Source: G020353235 sp035528295 | Lineage (GTDB): Bacteria > Chloroflexota > Dehalococcoidia > Dehalococcoidales > JAUYDJ01 | Assembly (NCBI GenBank): GCA_035528295.1 | Contig: DATKYY010000067.1 | Location: 1-23,120 of the forward strand | Length of the DNA stretch: 23,120 nucleotides | Reading direction: 5' to 3' | Shown: positions 1 to 7,350 of the stretch, one piece after another | How the letters are laid out: each line of letters opens with the position of its first letter | How positions within the stretch are numbered: position 1 is the first letter of the stretch | Program-made: the position numbers and the translations under genes | Notes under the pieces: generated by a model | The model's database searches: none | The model's input: the letters and a program-made list of their open reading frames with translations, nothing else | Told to the model about the DNA's origin: nothing

Positions 1-293
1 TCAGCGCCAGCCTCCAGTGCCGCTAAAGCGAGGCGGTAGTCAAAGTGGATATCGGCAATCAAGGGCAGGGAAACGCCTTTCTTTATCGCTGAGATAGCCT
101 CGGCGGCTTCGGCATCGGGCACCGCCACCCGGACCAGCTCACAGCCGTATTCAGCAAGCTCATTAATCTGATTAATAGTTGACATAACATCACGGGTATC
201 GGTTTTGGTCATTGACTGCACCACGATAGGGGCGTTACCCCCCACCGTTACCCCACCAATTTGAATCGGTTGGCTGATTCGACGAGACATCAT
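1..293 (-). CDS. ispG: 4-hydroxy-3-methylbut-2-enyl diphosphate synthase IspG (GcpE), N-terminal part only
   Basis: This is the beginning of the 4Fe-4S enzyme that makes HMBPP in the next-to-last step of the MEP isoprenoid pathway. About 97 residues are visible. They show the start of the family's TIM barrel: a segment reading GNAPIVVQSMTKTDT, then an NQI..LAEYGCELVRVAVP stretch, then LPLIADIHFDYRLAL near residues 80-90. The cysteines that bind the cluster lie in the missing C-terminal part. Two ATG codons stand in tandem (293-291 and 290-288). The first overlaps the rseP stop as ATGA, which suggests translational coupling. The gene is the last visible member of the leftward rpsB operon and is cut by the left edge of the window, not degraded. 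Confidence 0.93.
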   Translation of the reverse strand, partial: MMSRRISQPIQIGGVTVGGNAPIVVQSMTKTDTRDVMSTINQINELAEYGCELVRVAVPDAEAAEAISAIKKGVSLPLIADIHFDYRLALAALEAGA

Positions 294-1348
294 GGCAACA
301 GGCTTTCTCCACTGATGACACGGATAATATCCTGATAGGTGATGATCAGCAGAAATGCCATCAGCATGGCCAGACCGACCAGATGTATCAAGCCTTCGGT
401 TTTGGGCGAGACACGCTTGCCCCGGCGCACCCATTCTAATAGGACAAAGGCAATCCGGCCACCGTCCAGGGCGGGGAGGGGGAGCAGATTGCATATACCC
501 AGTACCAGACTGATTATGGCGGCAATCTCCAATACCGGTAGAATGCCGAACTGGGCTAACTCTGCGGTAAGCTGGACCAGAGCCACCGGACCCAGAAACT
601 GCGCCGAGGTCTCTCCGCTAATGGCACTGACCAGCCCATCCCCCCATAGAATAATGGTATCGGCGAATTTAGCTGCTCCCAGCGGTACTGCTCGCCAGAA
701 GGGATAATGCTGGCTGGACACCGTCGGGTTCAACAGGTCTATTCTAATGCCGATTAGCCATCTGCTTTCCGATTCTACCCACTGGGGTATAACCTGGAGT
801 TCCTCCTCGGTTGAATCACGGTGCTGGACAAGCAGGGTAAATTCATCACCCAGGCTGCGCTGGATGGAGTAGTTCAGGTCAACCGGGTTGCCCACCGGCT
901 TGCCATTTATGCCGAGAATAATGTCGCCCGGCCTGACGCCAGCCTGCTCGGCGGGCGTATTCCCATCCACCTCTAGCACCACTATCTGACCGGTAACCAC
1001 ATCACGGGGAATCATAAAAAGGCTGGAAAACAGTAGCAGAGCCAGCAGGAACATGGCTATTGAGCCGGCGCTGAGAATAATAAGCCGGGCCCCAACGCTT
1101 TTGCTGGCCAGGCTTCGGGGTATGCTGGGGTCTTCTTCCCCGGATAGTTTATTGAAACCGCCGAAGGGTATCGCATTTAGCGAGTAGGCCGTTTCCCCCT
1201 TTTTAAACGATAGCAGGCGGGGTGGGAAGCCAAGACCGAACTCTTCTACCTTAACACCCAGCGCCTTGGCGGTGATAAAATGCCCCAGCTCATGGGCCAG
1301 TATCAGCACCGATAGTGCCAGGAAACCGATTATACCTGCAATTAGCAT
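290..1348 (-). CDS. rseP: RseP/site-2 family intramembrane zinc metalloprotease
   Basis: A 352-aa membrane protease of the S2P/RseP family, which cleaves substrates inside the membrane (anti-sigma factors or leftover signal peptides in other bacteria; the substrate here is unknown). The zinc motif HELGH is at residues 19-23 in the first membrane helix. The second catalytic motif, LDGGR, is at about 294-298, inside the conserved NLLPLPALDGGR stretch. One PDZ domain lies between, around residues 115-200 (PAEQAGVRPGDIILGINGKP). There are membrane helices near both termini and around 85-110. Length fits the one-PDZ forms. The ATG at 1348 has GGAG 8 nt upstream, inside the end of dxr, and the gap to dxr is 3 nt. 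The stop overlaps ispG. Confidence 0.95.
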   Translation of the reverse strand: MLIAGIIGFLALSVLILAHELGHFITAKALGVKVEEFGLGFPPRLLSFKKGETAYSLNAIPFGGFNKLSGEEDPSIPRSLASKSVGARLIILSAGSIAMFLLALLLFSSLFMIPRDVVTGQIVVLEVDGNTPAEQAGVRPGDIILGINGKPVGNPVDLNYSIQRSLGDEFTLLVQHRDSTEEELQVIPQWVESESRWLIGIRIDLLNPTVSSQHYPFWRAVPLGAAKFADTIILWGDGLVSAISGETSAQFLGPVALVQLTAELAQFGILPVLEIAAIISLVLGICNLLPLPALDGGRIAFVLLEWVRRGKRVSPKTEGLIHLVGLAMLMAFLLIITYQDIIRVISGESLLP

Positions 1349-1351
1349 AGA

Positions 1352-2485
1352 CTAATCTCCGCCAGCCAGTTGATTTAGCTTCTCTCTCGCCCAGCTATCA
1401 GCCTTGATGATTTCGTCCAGGGTGGGGTGGGCAGTGGCCTGATGCTGGTTCAGCACCTGCCCGACAAGATGGGCAATAGCACTGAATTTCAGGTGCCGGG
1501 AGAGGAAGAGCTCAACGGCAACCTCATCAGCGGCGCAGAGCACCGTGGGAAAAGTTCCGCCTTTTTTGCCGGCCTCAATGGCTAATTTGAGACAGGGAAA
1601 GGCATCAAAGTCGGGTGTCTCAAAGGTCAGGCTTTTTATTTTGCTCCAGTCAACCCCGGGCAGCTCCGGGTTGGGCAGACGCTCCGGATAGGTCAGGGCA
1701 TACTGAATGGGCAACCGCATATCCGGGTAGCCCAACTGCGCCTTGATTGAGCCATCGGCGAATTCCACCATAGAATGTATTATGCTCTGCGGATGAATGA
1801 GAATATCAATATTCTCATAGGGCATATCAAACAGCCAGTGGGCTTCAATTACCTCAAGCCCCTTGTTCATCAGGGTGGCTGAGTCAATGGTGACCTTTCG
1901 GCCCATCTTCCAGGAGGGGTGAGCCAGTGCCTGCTCCACGGTCACTTCATTTAGCTGCTCCGGCGTGTAGTAAAGGAAGGGACCGCCGGAAGCAGTCAGG
2001 ATAACTCTGCCTGTCTGCTGGCTTTCACCTCTGAGGCACTGCCATATGGCGCTGTGCTCACTATCAACCGGCAGAATCCGGGCTCCGTTCCGCTCGGCTT
2101 CAGCGGTTATTATCTCCCCGGCCATAACCAGCGATTCTTTGTTGGACAGGGCTACCTTTTTACCGGCTCTTACCGCCGCCAGGGTAGGGCTAAGCCCGGC
2201 CTTTCCCGAAGTGGCCACAACTACCATGTCCACCTCGGGGTGAGCGGCAATATCATCCAAAGCTAGAAACTCGCTGCCCACGTTAGCCAGGCGGGACTCT
2301 TCAGCCAGAAAATAGATGAAATCGGGCTTAAATTCAGTGATTTGCTGCTGGAACAGGTCAATGTTATCCGCCGCAGCCAGGCCAATGATGCGAAACTGGT
2401 TGGGCAGGGCACGGACTACCTGGAGCGTTTGCTGGCCGATGGAGCCGGTTGAGCCCAGCACGGCTAATCGTTTTAAATCACCCAT
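1352..2485 (-). CDS. dxr: 1-deoxy-D-xylulose 5-phosphate reductoisomerase
   Basis: A 377-aa Dxr (IspC), which converts DXP to 2-C-methyl-D-erythritol 4-phosphate with NADPH and a divalent metal, the committed step of the MEP pathway. The N-terminal NADPH-binding motif GSTGSIG is at residues 11-17. Further on are SNKESLV, the metal/substrate region LPVDSEHSAIWQCL, ASGGPF, and the signature MGRKVTIDSATLMNKGLEV followed by LIHPQSIIHSMVEF. Length is close to the usual 380-400 aa. The ATG start overlaps the 3' end of cdsA by 13 nt. Dxs, which makes its substrate, is encoded in the other large operon of this window at 12.9 kb. Confidence 0.97.
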   Translation of the reverse strand: MGDLKRLAVLGSTGSIGQQTLQVVRALPNQFRIIGLAAADNIDLFQQQITEFKPDFIYFLAEESRLANVGSEFLALDDIAAHPEVDMVVVATSGKAGLSPTLAAVRAGKKVALSNKESLVMAGEIITAEAERNGARILPVDSEHSAIWQCLRGESQQTGRVILTASGGPFLYYTPEQLNEVTVEQALAHPSWKMGRKVTIDSATLMNKGLEVIEAHWLFDMPYENIDILIHPQSIIHSMVEFADGSIKAQLGYPDMRLPIQYALTYPERLPNPELPGVDWSKIKSLTFETPDFDAFPCLKLAIEAGKKGGTFPTVLCAADEVAVELFLSRHLKFSAIAHLVGQVLNQHQATAHPTLDEIIKADSWAREKLNQLAGGD

Positions 2486-3270
2486 ATAACGTAATAGTAT
2501 ACCACTATACCCGCGAAGATAATGCTGTCCAGGCGGTCCAGGGAACCGCCATGCCCCGGGAACAGCCGGCCGGCCTCTTTGGCTTCCATATTACGCTTGA
2601 ACAGGGACTCAACCAGGTCTCCCAGCTGACAAAAGACGCTAACCACCAGGCCGAGAAGTATAGCCTGCCACCAGGTGAGGGGGAGAACGAGGGGGGTGGC
2701 TAAAACAAAGAGCTGGCTGATGATGACGGCGCCGATGACACCGGCGATGGCTCCCTCCCAGGTTTTAGCCGGGCTGATTTGTGGTGCCAGGCGGTGCCTG
2801 CCCAGTGCTCGACCGACAAAGAAAGCACTGGTGTCGGTGGCAAAGGTGACGAAGAAGGCAAAAAGGACCCAGTTTCGGCCGTCCTCTAGCCCTCTCAGCG
2901 CCACCAGATAGCTGAGCAGCCAGCCCAGATAGAGGATGCCGGCCATCGTCCATGCCCAGCTGGCAAAGGCCTGCTCTTTTTGCCGACGTGCCAGGAGCAA
3001 GATGAGGGACAGTATCACGATTAGGGACAGTATCAGCGGTCGGGAAAGCTCAAATAGCGGGCTTAAAATAAATACCAGCGTCCCGATTAGCCCGAAGTAA
3101 GTCAGTGGGGGCACCTTGGCTGTAGCCACCATCTGGTAGAATTCATAAGCGGCTACCAGCCCGCAGATAGCCACCAGTATGGCGAACCAGGGTAGCGGCT
3201 GGTCAAACCAGATAGCAACCATAACCAGGGGAAGTGCCCAGAGTGAGGTTATAAGCCTTTTTGTTAGCAT
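2473..3270 (-). CDS. cdsA: Phosphatidate cytidylyltransferase
   Basis: A 265-aa integral membrane enzyme that makes CDP-diacylglycerol from phosphatidate and CTP. The chain is hydrophobic, with about eight likely membrane helices. Its C-terminal part carries the family signature: QLGDLVESLFKR, then the region ending PGHGGSLDRLDS. The Asp in LGD and the first Asp in DRLD, which in the known structure bind the active-site metals, are both present at the usual 27-residue distance. One signature position differs: KE instead of the common KD (the segment reads NMEAKEAGRLF). It lies 5 nt after the uppS stop and overlaps dxr. There is no sign of damage. Confidence 0.95.
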   Translation of the reverse strand: MLTKRLITSLWALPLVMVAIWFDQPLPWFAILVAICGLVAAYEFYQMVATAKVPPLTYFGLIGTLVFILSPLFELSRPLILSLIVILSLILLLARRQKEQAFASWAWTMAGILYLGWLLSYLVALRGLEDGRNWVLFAFFVTFATDTSAFFVGRALGRHRLAPQISPAKTWEGAIAGVIGAVIISQLFVLATPLVLPLTWWQAILLGLVVSVFCQLGDLVESLFKRNMEAKEAGRLFPGHGGSLDRLDSIIFAGIVVYYYVIWVI

Positions 3271-3275
3271 GCGGT

Positions 3276-3992
3276 CTATAACCTGCCGAAGCGCCTCTGC
3301 CTCTGGCTATAGGCCAGTAGCGCCTTATCAATCTCTTTACCGTTAAGGTCGGGCCACAGCACATCGGTAAAGTAATACTCACTGTAAGCCATCTGCCAGA
3401 TCAAAAAATTACTGATGCGCAGCTCACCACCGGTACGGATAAGCAGGTCAACATCGGGCAGACCGGCGGTATAGAGATAATTATCAAAAAGACCCTCGTC
3501 TATATCCTGAGGGGGTATTTTTTCACTGATAAGCTGGCGAACGGCATGTAAAATCTCGCTGCGCCCCCCATAGTTAAAGGCAAAGCTGAGGGTCAGTCCG
3601 GTATTATTCTTGGTCAGCTCCACTGCCTTTTTTATCGACCGCCGCAGGGACGGGGATAGTTTATCAAGAGAGCCCAGGTGGCGCAGTTTGACGCCCTTAC
3701 GGTGAAACCCCTGCGTTTCCTTCTCTATTCTTTCTTCCAGGAGCCAGAGCAAGCCTCTAACTTCGTCTCCGGGGCGGCTCCAGTTTTCGGTGGAAAAGGC
3801 AAAGATAGTTACATATTTTACCTGGCGGTCGCCAAGATAGGAGACTACCGAGCGCATATTTTCCAGACCCTGGCGGTGTCCTTCAAGCTGTGGTAAGTCA
3901 CGGATTTCTGCCCACCGGCGGTTACCATCCATGATAATTGCCACATGCTGGGGGGTAGAGATAGTCTCTTTTAGCGATTGGGTAGCCATCAT
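3276..3992 (-). CDS. uppS: Isoprenyl (undecaprenyl) diphosphate synthase, cis-prenyltransferase
   Basis: A 238-aa UppS-type cis-prenyltransferase, which extends farnesyl diphosphate with IPP to make a long lipid carrier for cell envelope glycans. Motifs in order: HVAIIMDGNRRWA with the catalytic Asp at residue 22; GHRQG; FAFSTENWSRP; and the C-terminal block RTGGELRISNFLIWQ followed by YSEYYFTDVLWPDL. The reading NRRWA, rather than the NGRWA of E. coli, occurs in other members of the family, so chain length cannot be read from it. Two ATG codons in tandem (3992 and 3989) could start it, with only a weak GGTAG upstream. The gap to frr is 22 nt, the largest in this part of the operon. Confidence 0.95.
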   Translation of the reverse strand: MMATQSLKETISTPQHVAIIMDGNRRWAEIRDLPQLEGHRQGLENMRSVVSYLGDRQVKYVTIFAFSTENWSRPGDEVRGLLWLLEERIEKETQGFHRKGVKLRHLGSLDKLSPSLRRSIKKAVELTKNNTGLTLSFAFNYGGRSEILHAVRQLISEKIPPQDIDEGLFDNYLYTAGLPDVDLLIRTGGELRISNFLIWQMAYSEYYFTDVLWPDLNGKEIDKALLAYSQRQRRFGRL

Positions 3993-4014
3993 TATCTACC
4001 GCCTGGATGTATCT

Positions 4015-4572
4015 TTAGACTTCCAGGAGCTCGGTCTCTTTGCTCTGTCCAATCTGGTCGGCATCGGTTATGTAGCCATCGGTAAGCTTCTGTAACTGGT
4101 CCAGGGAGCGCTTGAGCTCATCCTGTGATATCTCCCGGTTTTTCTCCAGACCTCTCAACCCCTCCATGGCTTCACGCCTGAGATTGCGTATTACTATCCT
4201 TTTCTCCTCAACCCTGTTTTTGACCAGCTTGGTAAGCTCCTGCCGCCTTTCCTCGGTAAGTGGCGGGATATTTAACCGGATTACATTGCCATCACTAGTT
4301 GGGGTTAGTCCGATATCAGACTTCAGGATTGCCTTCTCTATATCATGGATACTACCCCGGTCCCAGGGCTGGATAACCAGCAGCCTGGCCGCCGGGGCGG
4401 AGATGCCGGCAATCTGATTTAGCGGGGTGGGCACACCGGCATATCCCACTTTGACGTGCTCAATCAGGGCAGGGGTAGCGTGTCCGGTGCGGATAGTGGC
4501 CAGTTCCTGTTTCAACAGGTTTAAAGATGTTTCCATCTTGTCTTTGATGTTACCTAAAATGCCGCTTACCAT
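4015..4572 (-). CDS. frr: Ribosome recycling factor
   Basis: RRF, which splits post-termination ribosomes together with EF-G. The sequence fits the family throughout: a first helix with ATIRTGHATPALI (usually IRTGRASPALL, so Arg to His here), VPTPLNQIAGIS, KAILKSDIGLTP, IPPLTEERRQELTKLV, and an EISQDELKRSLDQLQKLTD helix. Two starts are possible in the same frame. ATG at 4572, just after the pyrH stop, gives 185 aa, the usual length, and is used here. GTG at 4581 gives 188 aa and overlaps the pyrH stop by 8 nt. The tight junction suggests coupled translation with pyrH. Confidence 0.94.
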   Translation of the reverse strand: MVSGILGNIKDKMETSLNLLKQELATIRTGHATPALIEHVKVGYAGVPTPLNQIAGISAPAARLLVIQPWDRGSIHDIEKAILKSDIGLTPTSDGNVIRLNIPPLTEERRQELTKLVKNRVEEKRIVIRNLRREAMEGLRGLEKNREISQDELKRSLDQLQKLTDGYITDADQIGQSKETELLEV

Positions 4573-4573
4573 T

Positions 4574-5290
4574 TTACTCACTGCTTACTAGACTGCCAAT
4601 GGGCTCACCACTGGCTGCCCGCTCGATACTTTCCGGAGCTTGAAGGTCGAAAACAACAATCGGTAGCCTGTTTTCCAGACACAGTGAGAGAGCGGTCGCA
4701 TCCATTACCTGCAGACGTAAATTCAGCGCTTCAAGATGGGTAATCTTATCAAATTTCTTGGCATGGGGATTCTTGTGTGGGTCGGCACTGTAGATGCCAT
4801 CAACGTTATGTTTGGTCATCAGGAGGACATCGGCACCAATCTCAACAGCTCTCAAGGCAGCCGCGGTATCCGTGGTCATATAGGGGTTGCCGGTGCCAGC
4901 CGCGAAGATAACCGCTCTACCTTTCTCCAGGTGCCGAATTGCCCGCCTTCTGATATATGGCTCAGCCACCTGTTCAATATTGATGGCGGTTTGCGTCCTG
5001 GTATCTACCCCTTCCTTCTCCAGCGCGTCCTGGAGGGCGAGGGCATTTAGCACGGTGGCCAGCATGCCGGCATAGTCAGCGGTAACCCTTTCCATTCCCT
5101 TGTCTTCTGCCTCAGCACCACGCCAGATATTGCCGCCACCGACGACAATACCCACACCCACCCCCGTTTTCATGACCTTTTTAATCTGCTTGGCAATCTT
5201 GGCCAGGGTAGCGGTACTAATGCCAAAAGTGGCCCCGCCACTAAAGGACTCACCGCTGAGTTTGATTAAAACACGCTTGTATTTAGCCAT
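4574..5290 (-). CDS. pyrH: Uridylate kinase (UMP kinase)
   Basis: A 238-aa bacterial-type UMP kinase of the amino acid kinase fold, phosphorylating UMP to UDP; it is usually a hexamer regulated by GTP and UTP. Visible motifs: YKRVLIKLSGESFSG at the N-terminus (LSGES 11-15), GVGIVVGGGNIWRG, DYAGMLATVLNALALQDALE, RRAIRHLEKGRAVIFAAGTGNPYMTTDTAAALRA (read as two adjoining conserved pieces) and the VDGIYSADP loop. Length is typical. The ATG at 5290 follows the tsf stop by 12 nt and has no strong Shine-Dalgarno sequence, so it may depend on translation of tsf. Confidence 0.96.
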   Translation of the reverse strand: MAKYKRVLIKLSGESFSGGATFGISTATLAKIAKQIKKVMKTGVGVGIVVGGGNIWRGAEAEDKGMERVTADYAGMLATVLNALALQDALEKEGVDTRTQTAINIEQVAEPYIRRRAIRHLEKGRAVIFAAGTGNPYMTTDTAAALRAVEIGADVLLMTKHNVDGIYSADPHKNPHAKKFDKITHLEALNLRLQVMDATALSLCLENRLPIVVFDLQAPESIERAASGEPIGSLVSSE

Positions 5291-5302
5291 TTAACAACCG
5301 CT

Positions 5303-5806
5303 CTATTCACCTATTTCAAATCGGGCGAATCTCTTCACCTTAATATTCTCGCCAACTTTGGCAATCGTTTCGGTGATTATATCCTGAACGGTTCTATCCG
5401 GGCTTTTGATATAGGGTTGAAGGAGCAAACAGGCCATTTCTGGTTCAACCTCAGCCCCTTCGGGGACTTCATCTTCGGTGATAAACTGGGGTGGTATGGC
5501 GGCTACCTGCATGGCTAAATCATGAGCCAGCTCTCTGAATTCACCGGTGTGGGCAACGAAGTCGGTTTCGCAGTTGATTTCAACCATGGCGCCGATATGC
5601 CCGCCAATATGGATATAGGCTTCAACCAGTCCCTGAGTGGTAACGCGCTCCGCCTTTTTCTTTGCCTTGAGTAAGCCTGTCTCTTTTAGAATCTGGGTTG
5701 CCTTGTCCCTGTCTCCCTTGGCTTCAAGCAGGGCATTTCGGCACTCCATAATGCCGGCGCCACATTCCTCTCTTAACTCTTTTATCATCTCTACGGAAAC
5801 TTCCAA
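5303..5806 (-). CDS. tsf: Elongation factor Ts, short form
   Basis: EF-Ts, the nucleotide exchange factor of EF-Tu. I place the start at TTG 5806 and get 167 aa. AAGGAG lies 6 nt upstream of this TTG, and the protein then begins like the family, M-EVSVEMIKELREECGAGIMEC. A GTG at 5830 in the same frame would add eight charged residues and overlap rpsB, and it has no matching ribosome binding site. The UBA-like N-terminal domain (1-50) contains the ECGAG motif. The core has VEINCETDFVAHTGEF, the signature that contacts EF-Tu. At this length it belongs to the short forms, as in Thermus, which lack part of the E. coli core and coiled coil. Confidence 0.93.
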   Translation of the reverse strand: MEVSVEMIKELREECGAGIMECRNALLEAKGDRDKATQILKETGLLKAKKKAERVTTQGLVEAYIHIGGHIGAMVEINCETDFVAHTGEFRELAHDLAMQVAAIPPQFITEDEVPEGAEVEPEMACLLLQPYIKSPDRTVQDIITETIAKVGENIKVKRFARFEIGE

Positions 5807-5819
5807 TTCTCTCTCCTTC

Positions 5820-6599
5820 TTATTCCGCACCGGGAGTTAAGATAAGAGGCTCAGCCGCCTCTGCCTCTTCAAGCTCCTCAAATTTCTCCTCTTCTTCCCC
5901 GGGAATCGTGGCTTCGCCGGTCTTACCTTCAATAACCGCGTCTGCAATCTTGCTGCAGATTAGCCTGATCGTTTTAACGGCATCGTCGTTAGCCGGGATA
6001 GCGTAATCGATATCATCCGGATCACAGTTAGTATCGACCATAGCCACCACCGGTATGCCAACCCGTTTGGCTTCGGCTAAGGCAATCTTGTCCTTGGTAG
6101 GGTCAACAATAAAGAGGACAGTCGGCAAGCTGGTCATCTCTTTAATACCACCCATCAACCGGTTAAGGTGCGAGATTTCATCCTCCAGCTTCAATGCTTC
6201 TTTTTTGGGCAGGCGGGCAAACTCCCCTCTGGTTTGCCGGTCTTCTAAACGGACCAGGTAGTCGATGCGGGACTGAATGGTGGCAAAATTGGTCAGCACT
6301 CCGCCTATCCACCGCTGGCTGACATAGTACATGCCGCAGCGCTTCGCCTCTTCTTCTATTATCTCCTGAGCCTGCTTTTTGGTGCCCACGAAAAGAACGT
6401 AGCCACCATCAGTGACCACCTGGCGGATGAAATCATAAGCCTGGTCCAGCCTGTCAGCGGTCTGCTCTAAATCGATAATATGAATGCCATTGCGTTTGGT
6501 GAAGATGTACTTTTTCATATGGGGGTGCCAGCGGCTGGTCTGATGCCCAAAGTGCGCCCCGGCTCCCAAAAGTTGTTTCACAGTAACCGTATCGGACAA
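5820..6599 (-). CDS. rpsB: 30S ribosomal protein S2
   Basis: Ribosomal protein S2, about 259 aa. It shows LLGAGAHFGHQTSRWHPHMKKYI at the N-terminus (read as AGAHFGHQTSRWHP), RNGIHIIDLEQT, VLFVGTKKQAQEII, YVSQRWIGGVLTNF, LPTVLFIVDPTKDKIAL and GIPVVAMVDTNCDPDDIDYAIPAND, and ends in an acidic tail rich in Glu. Two TTG codons are candidate starts, at 6605 and 6599. AAGGAG is 7 nt before the second, a better distance, so 6599 is given here; the other adds only two residues. It is the first gene of the nine-gene leftward operon, with its own promoter about 45 nt upstream. Confidence 0.95.
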   Translation of the reverse strand: MSDTVTVKQLLGAGAHFGHQTSRWHPHMKKYIFTKRNGIHIIDLEQTADRLDQAYDFIRQVVTDGGYVLFVGTKKQAQEIIEEEAKRCGMYYVSQRWIGGVLTNFATIQSRIDYLVRLEDRQTRGEFARLPKKEALKLEDEISHLNRLMGGIKEMTSLPTVLFIVDPTKDKIALAEAKRVGIPVVAMVDTNCDPDDIDYAIPANDDAVKTIRLICSKIADAVIEGKTGEATIPGEEEEKFEELEEAEAAEPLILTPGAE

Positions 6600-6645
6600 A
6601 CCCAATCTCCTTTCCTCTACATAACCTCCTGATTACTAGCTTAAA

Positions 6646-6674
6646 AGTATAGCATACCTTTCAGGATTGGGCAA
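6646..6674 (-). promoter_or_regulatory. Promoter of the rpsB-ispG operon
   Basis: On the minus strand TTGCCC (6674-6669) is followed, after 17 nt, by TATACT (6651-6646), with TG one base before the -10 (extended -10, TGCTATACT). Spacing is ideal. A start about 7 nt downstream would leave a leader of about 40 nt before rpsB. This is the only good promoter seen for the block, so all nine genes are probably read from here. Confidence 0.75.
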
Positions 6675-6739
6675 CGCGCTCATTTACATAAAGCTGGTGC
6701 ACCCTGCCCCGGTTGCCCGTTAGCTTCACTTAATTTTTC

Positions 6740-6770
6740 TTGACAAAAGTGGGAAAAGTTTTATTATAAA
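6740..6770 (+). promoter_or_regulatory. Promoter of the small unknown gene at 6816
   Basis: A perfect TTGACA (6740-6745) is followed after 16 nt by TATTAT (6762-6767), overlapping TATAAA (6765-6770). It is a strong sigma-70-type match, facing away from the rpsB promoter. The leader to the gene start is about 40 nt and contains AAGGAG at 6804-6809. Confidence 0.75.
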
Positions 6771-6815
6771 ACTGTAAGTGGGGAATAGGGTGGGGCAGAG
6801 TATAAGGAGCTTGGA

Positions 6816-7166
6816 ATGCAGATAAGGAAAACCTACCGAGAAATAAACCCCGAGTTACTCTATGATGAGGTTAAAGATTTCATTATGAAGCAGGGAGCCG
6901 TCATCGGTGAAGCAAAGATGGAAACATACTCCCTGTCCAGTGATTCCTCTTCATTTATCTCCCGCGGGACACTGACCTTTAATATCTCGGCTAAGCCCGG
7001 AGAACCAGAGAAAGAATGTATTCGGGCACACATTGTTGGCTCAGCCAAGGGCGAAACCAAACTGATGCTCGACATTGACGAAAAGCTCTTTTCCCAGTCT
7101 AAAGTTGCCGCTTTACAGGAAGACCTGGTCTTCATATTTGAGTCATATGAGGTAAAGCGTCACTAA
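6816..7166 (+). CDS. Small protein of unknown function (116 aa)
   Basis: I do not recognise this protein. It starts at ATG with AAGGAG 6 nt upstream and a near-consensus promoter, so it is very likely a real, well-expressed, single-gene unit. The 116 residues show no signal peptide, membrane helix or cysteine motif. The pattern suggests a compact alpha/beta domain: a first helix (about 12-25, ELLYDEVKDFIMKQG), alternating strands around 33-85 (including FISRGTLTFNIS and CIRAHIVGSAKGETKLMLDID), then a helix at about 90-105 and a final strand FIFESYEV. The tail VKRH is basic. It lies between the divergent rpsB operon and hisF, with a separate promoter before hisF. No function is assigned. Confidence 0.85.
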   Translation: MQIRKTYREINPELLYDEVKDFIMKQGAVIGEAKMETYSLSSDSSSFISRGTLTFNISAKPGEPEKECIRAHIVGSAKGETKLMLDIDEKLFSQSKVAALQEDLVFIFESYEVKRH

Positions 7167-7246
7167 TTAGTCGCTGTTCCTGATAGCAAGAATATGGCAA
7201 TATATGCTCATATTTTTCCGCTAATACGTTTTGGCAAACTTTAACA

Positions 7247-7276
7247 TTGACAGTAAAAAGCTGAATAAGGTAAAAT
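7247..7276 (+). promoter_or_regulatory. Promoter of hisF-gdhA
   Basis: A perfect TTGACA (7247-7252) is followed after 18 nt by TAAAAT (7271-7276). A start near 7283 would give a leader of about 68 nt ending in GGAG (7338-7341) and AAAGGA (7342-7347) before the hisF ATG. Confidence 0.65.
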
Positions 7277-7350
7277 AAATTGCGGTAGTTGGTTGCCGCA
7301 TAATATAGAATTTCCCTGGTGAAAGAGTAATCTTTGCGGAGAAAGGACAG

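Noticed and set aside
5807..5830. GTG 5830 as start of tsf
   Set aside because: The added residues are encoded by the Shine-Dalgarno region of TTG 5806 and are not like EF-Ts.
7202..7217. Small AT hairpin with TTTTT after the 116-aa gene
   Set aside because: The stem is only 4 A-T pairs; too weak to call a terminator.
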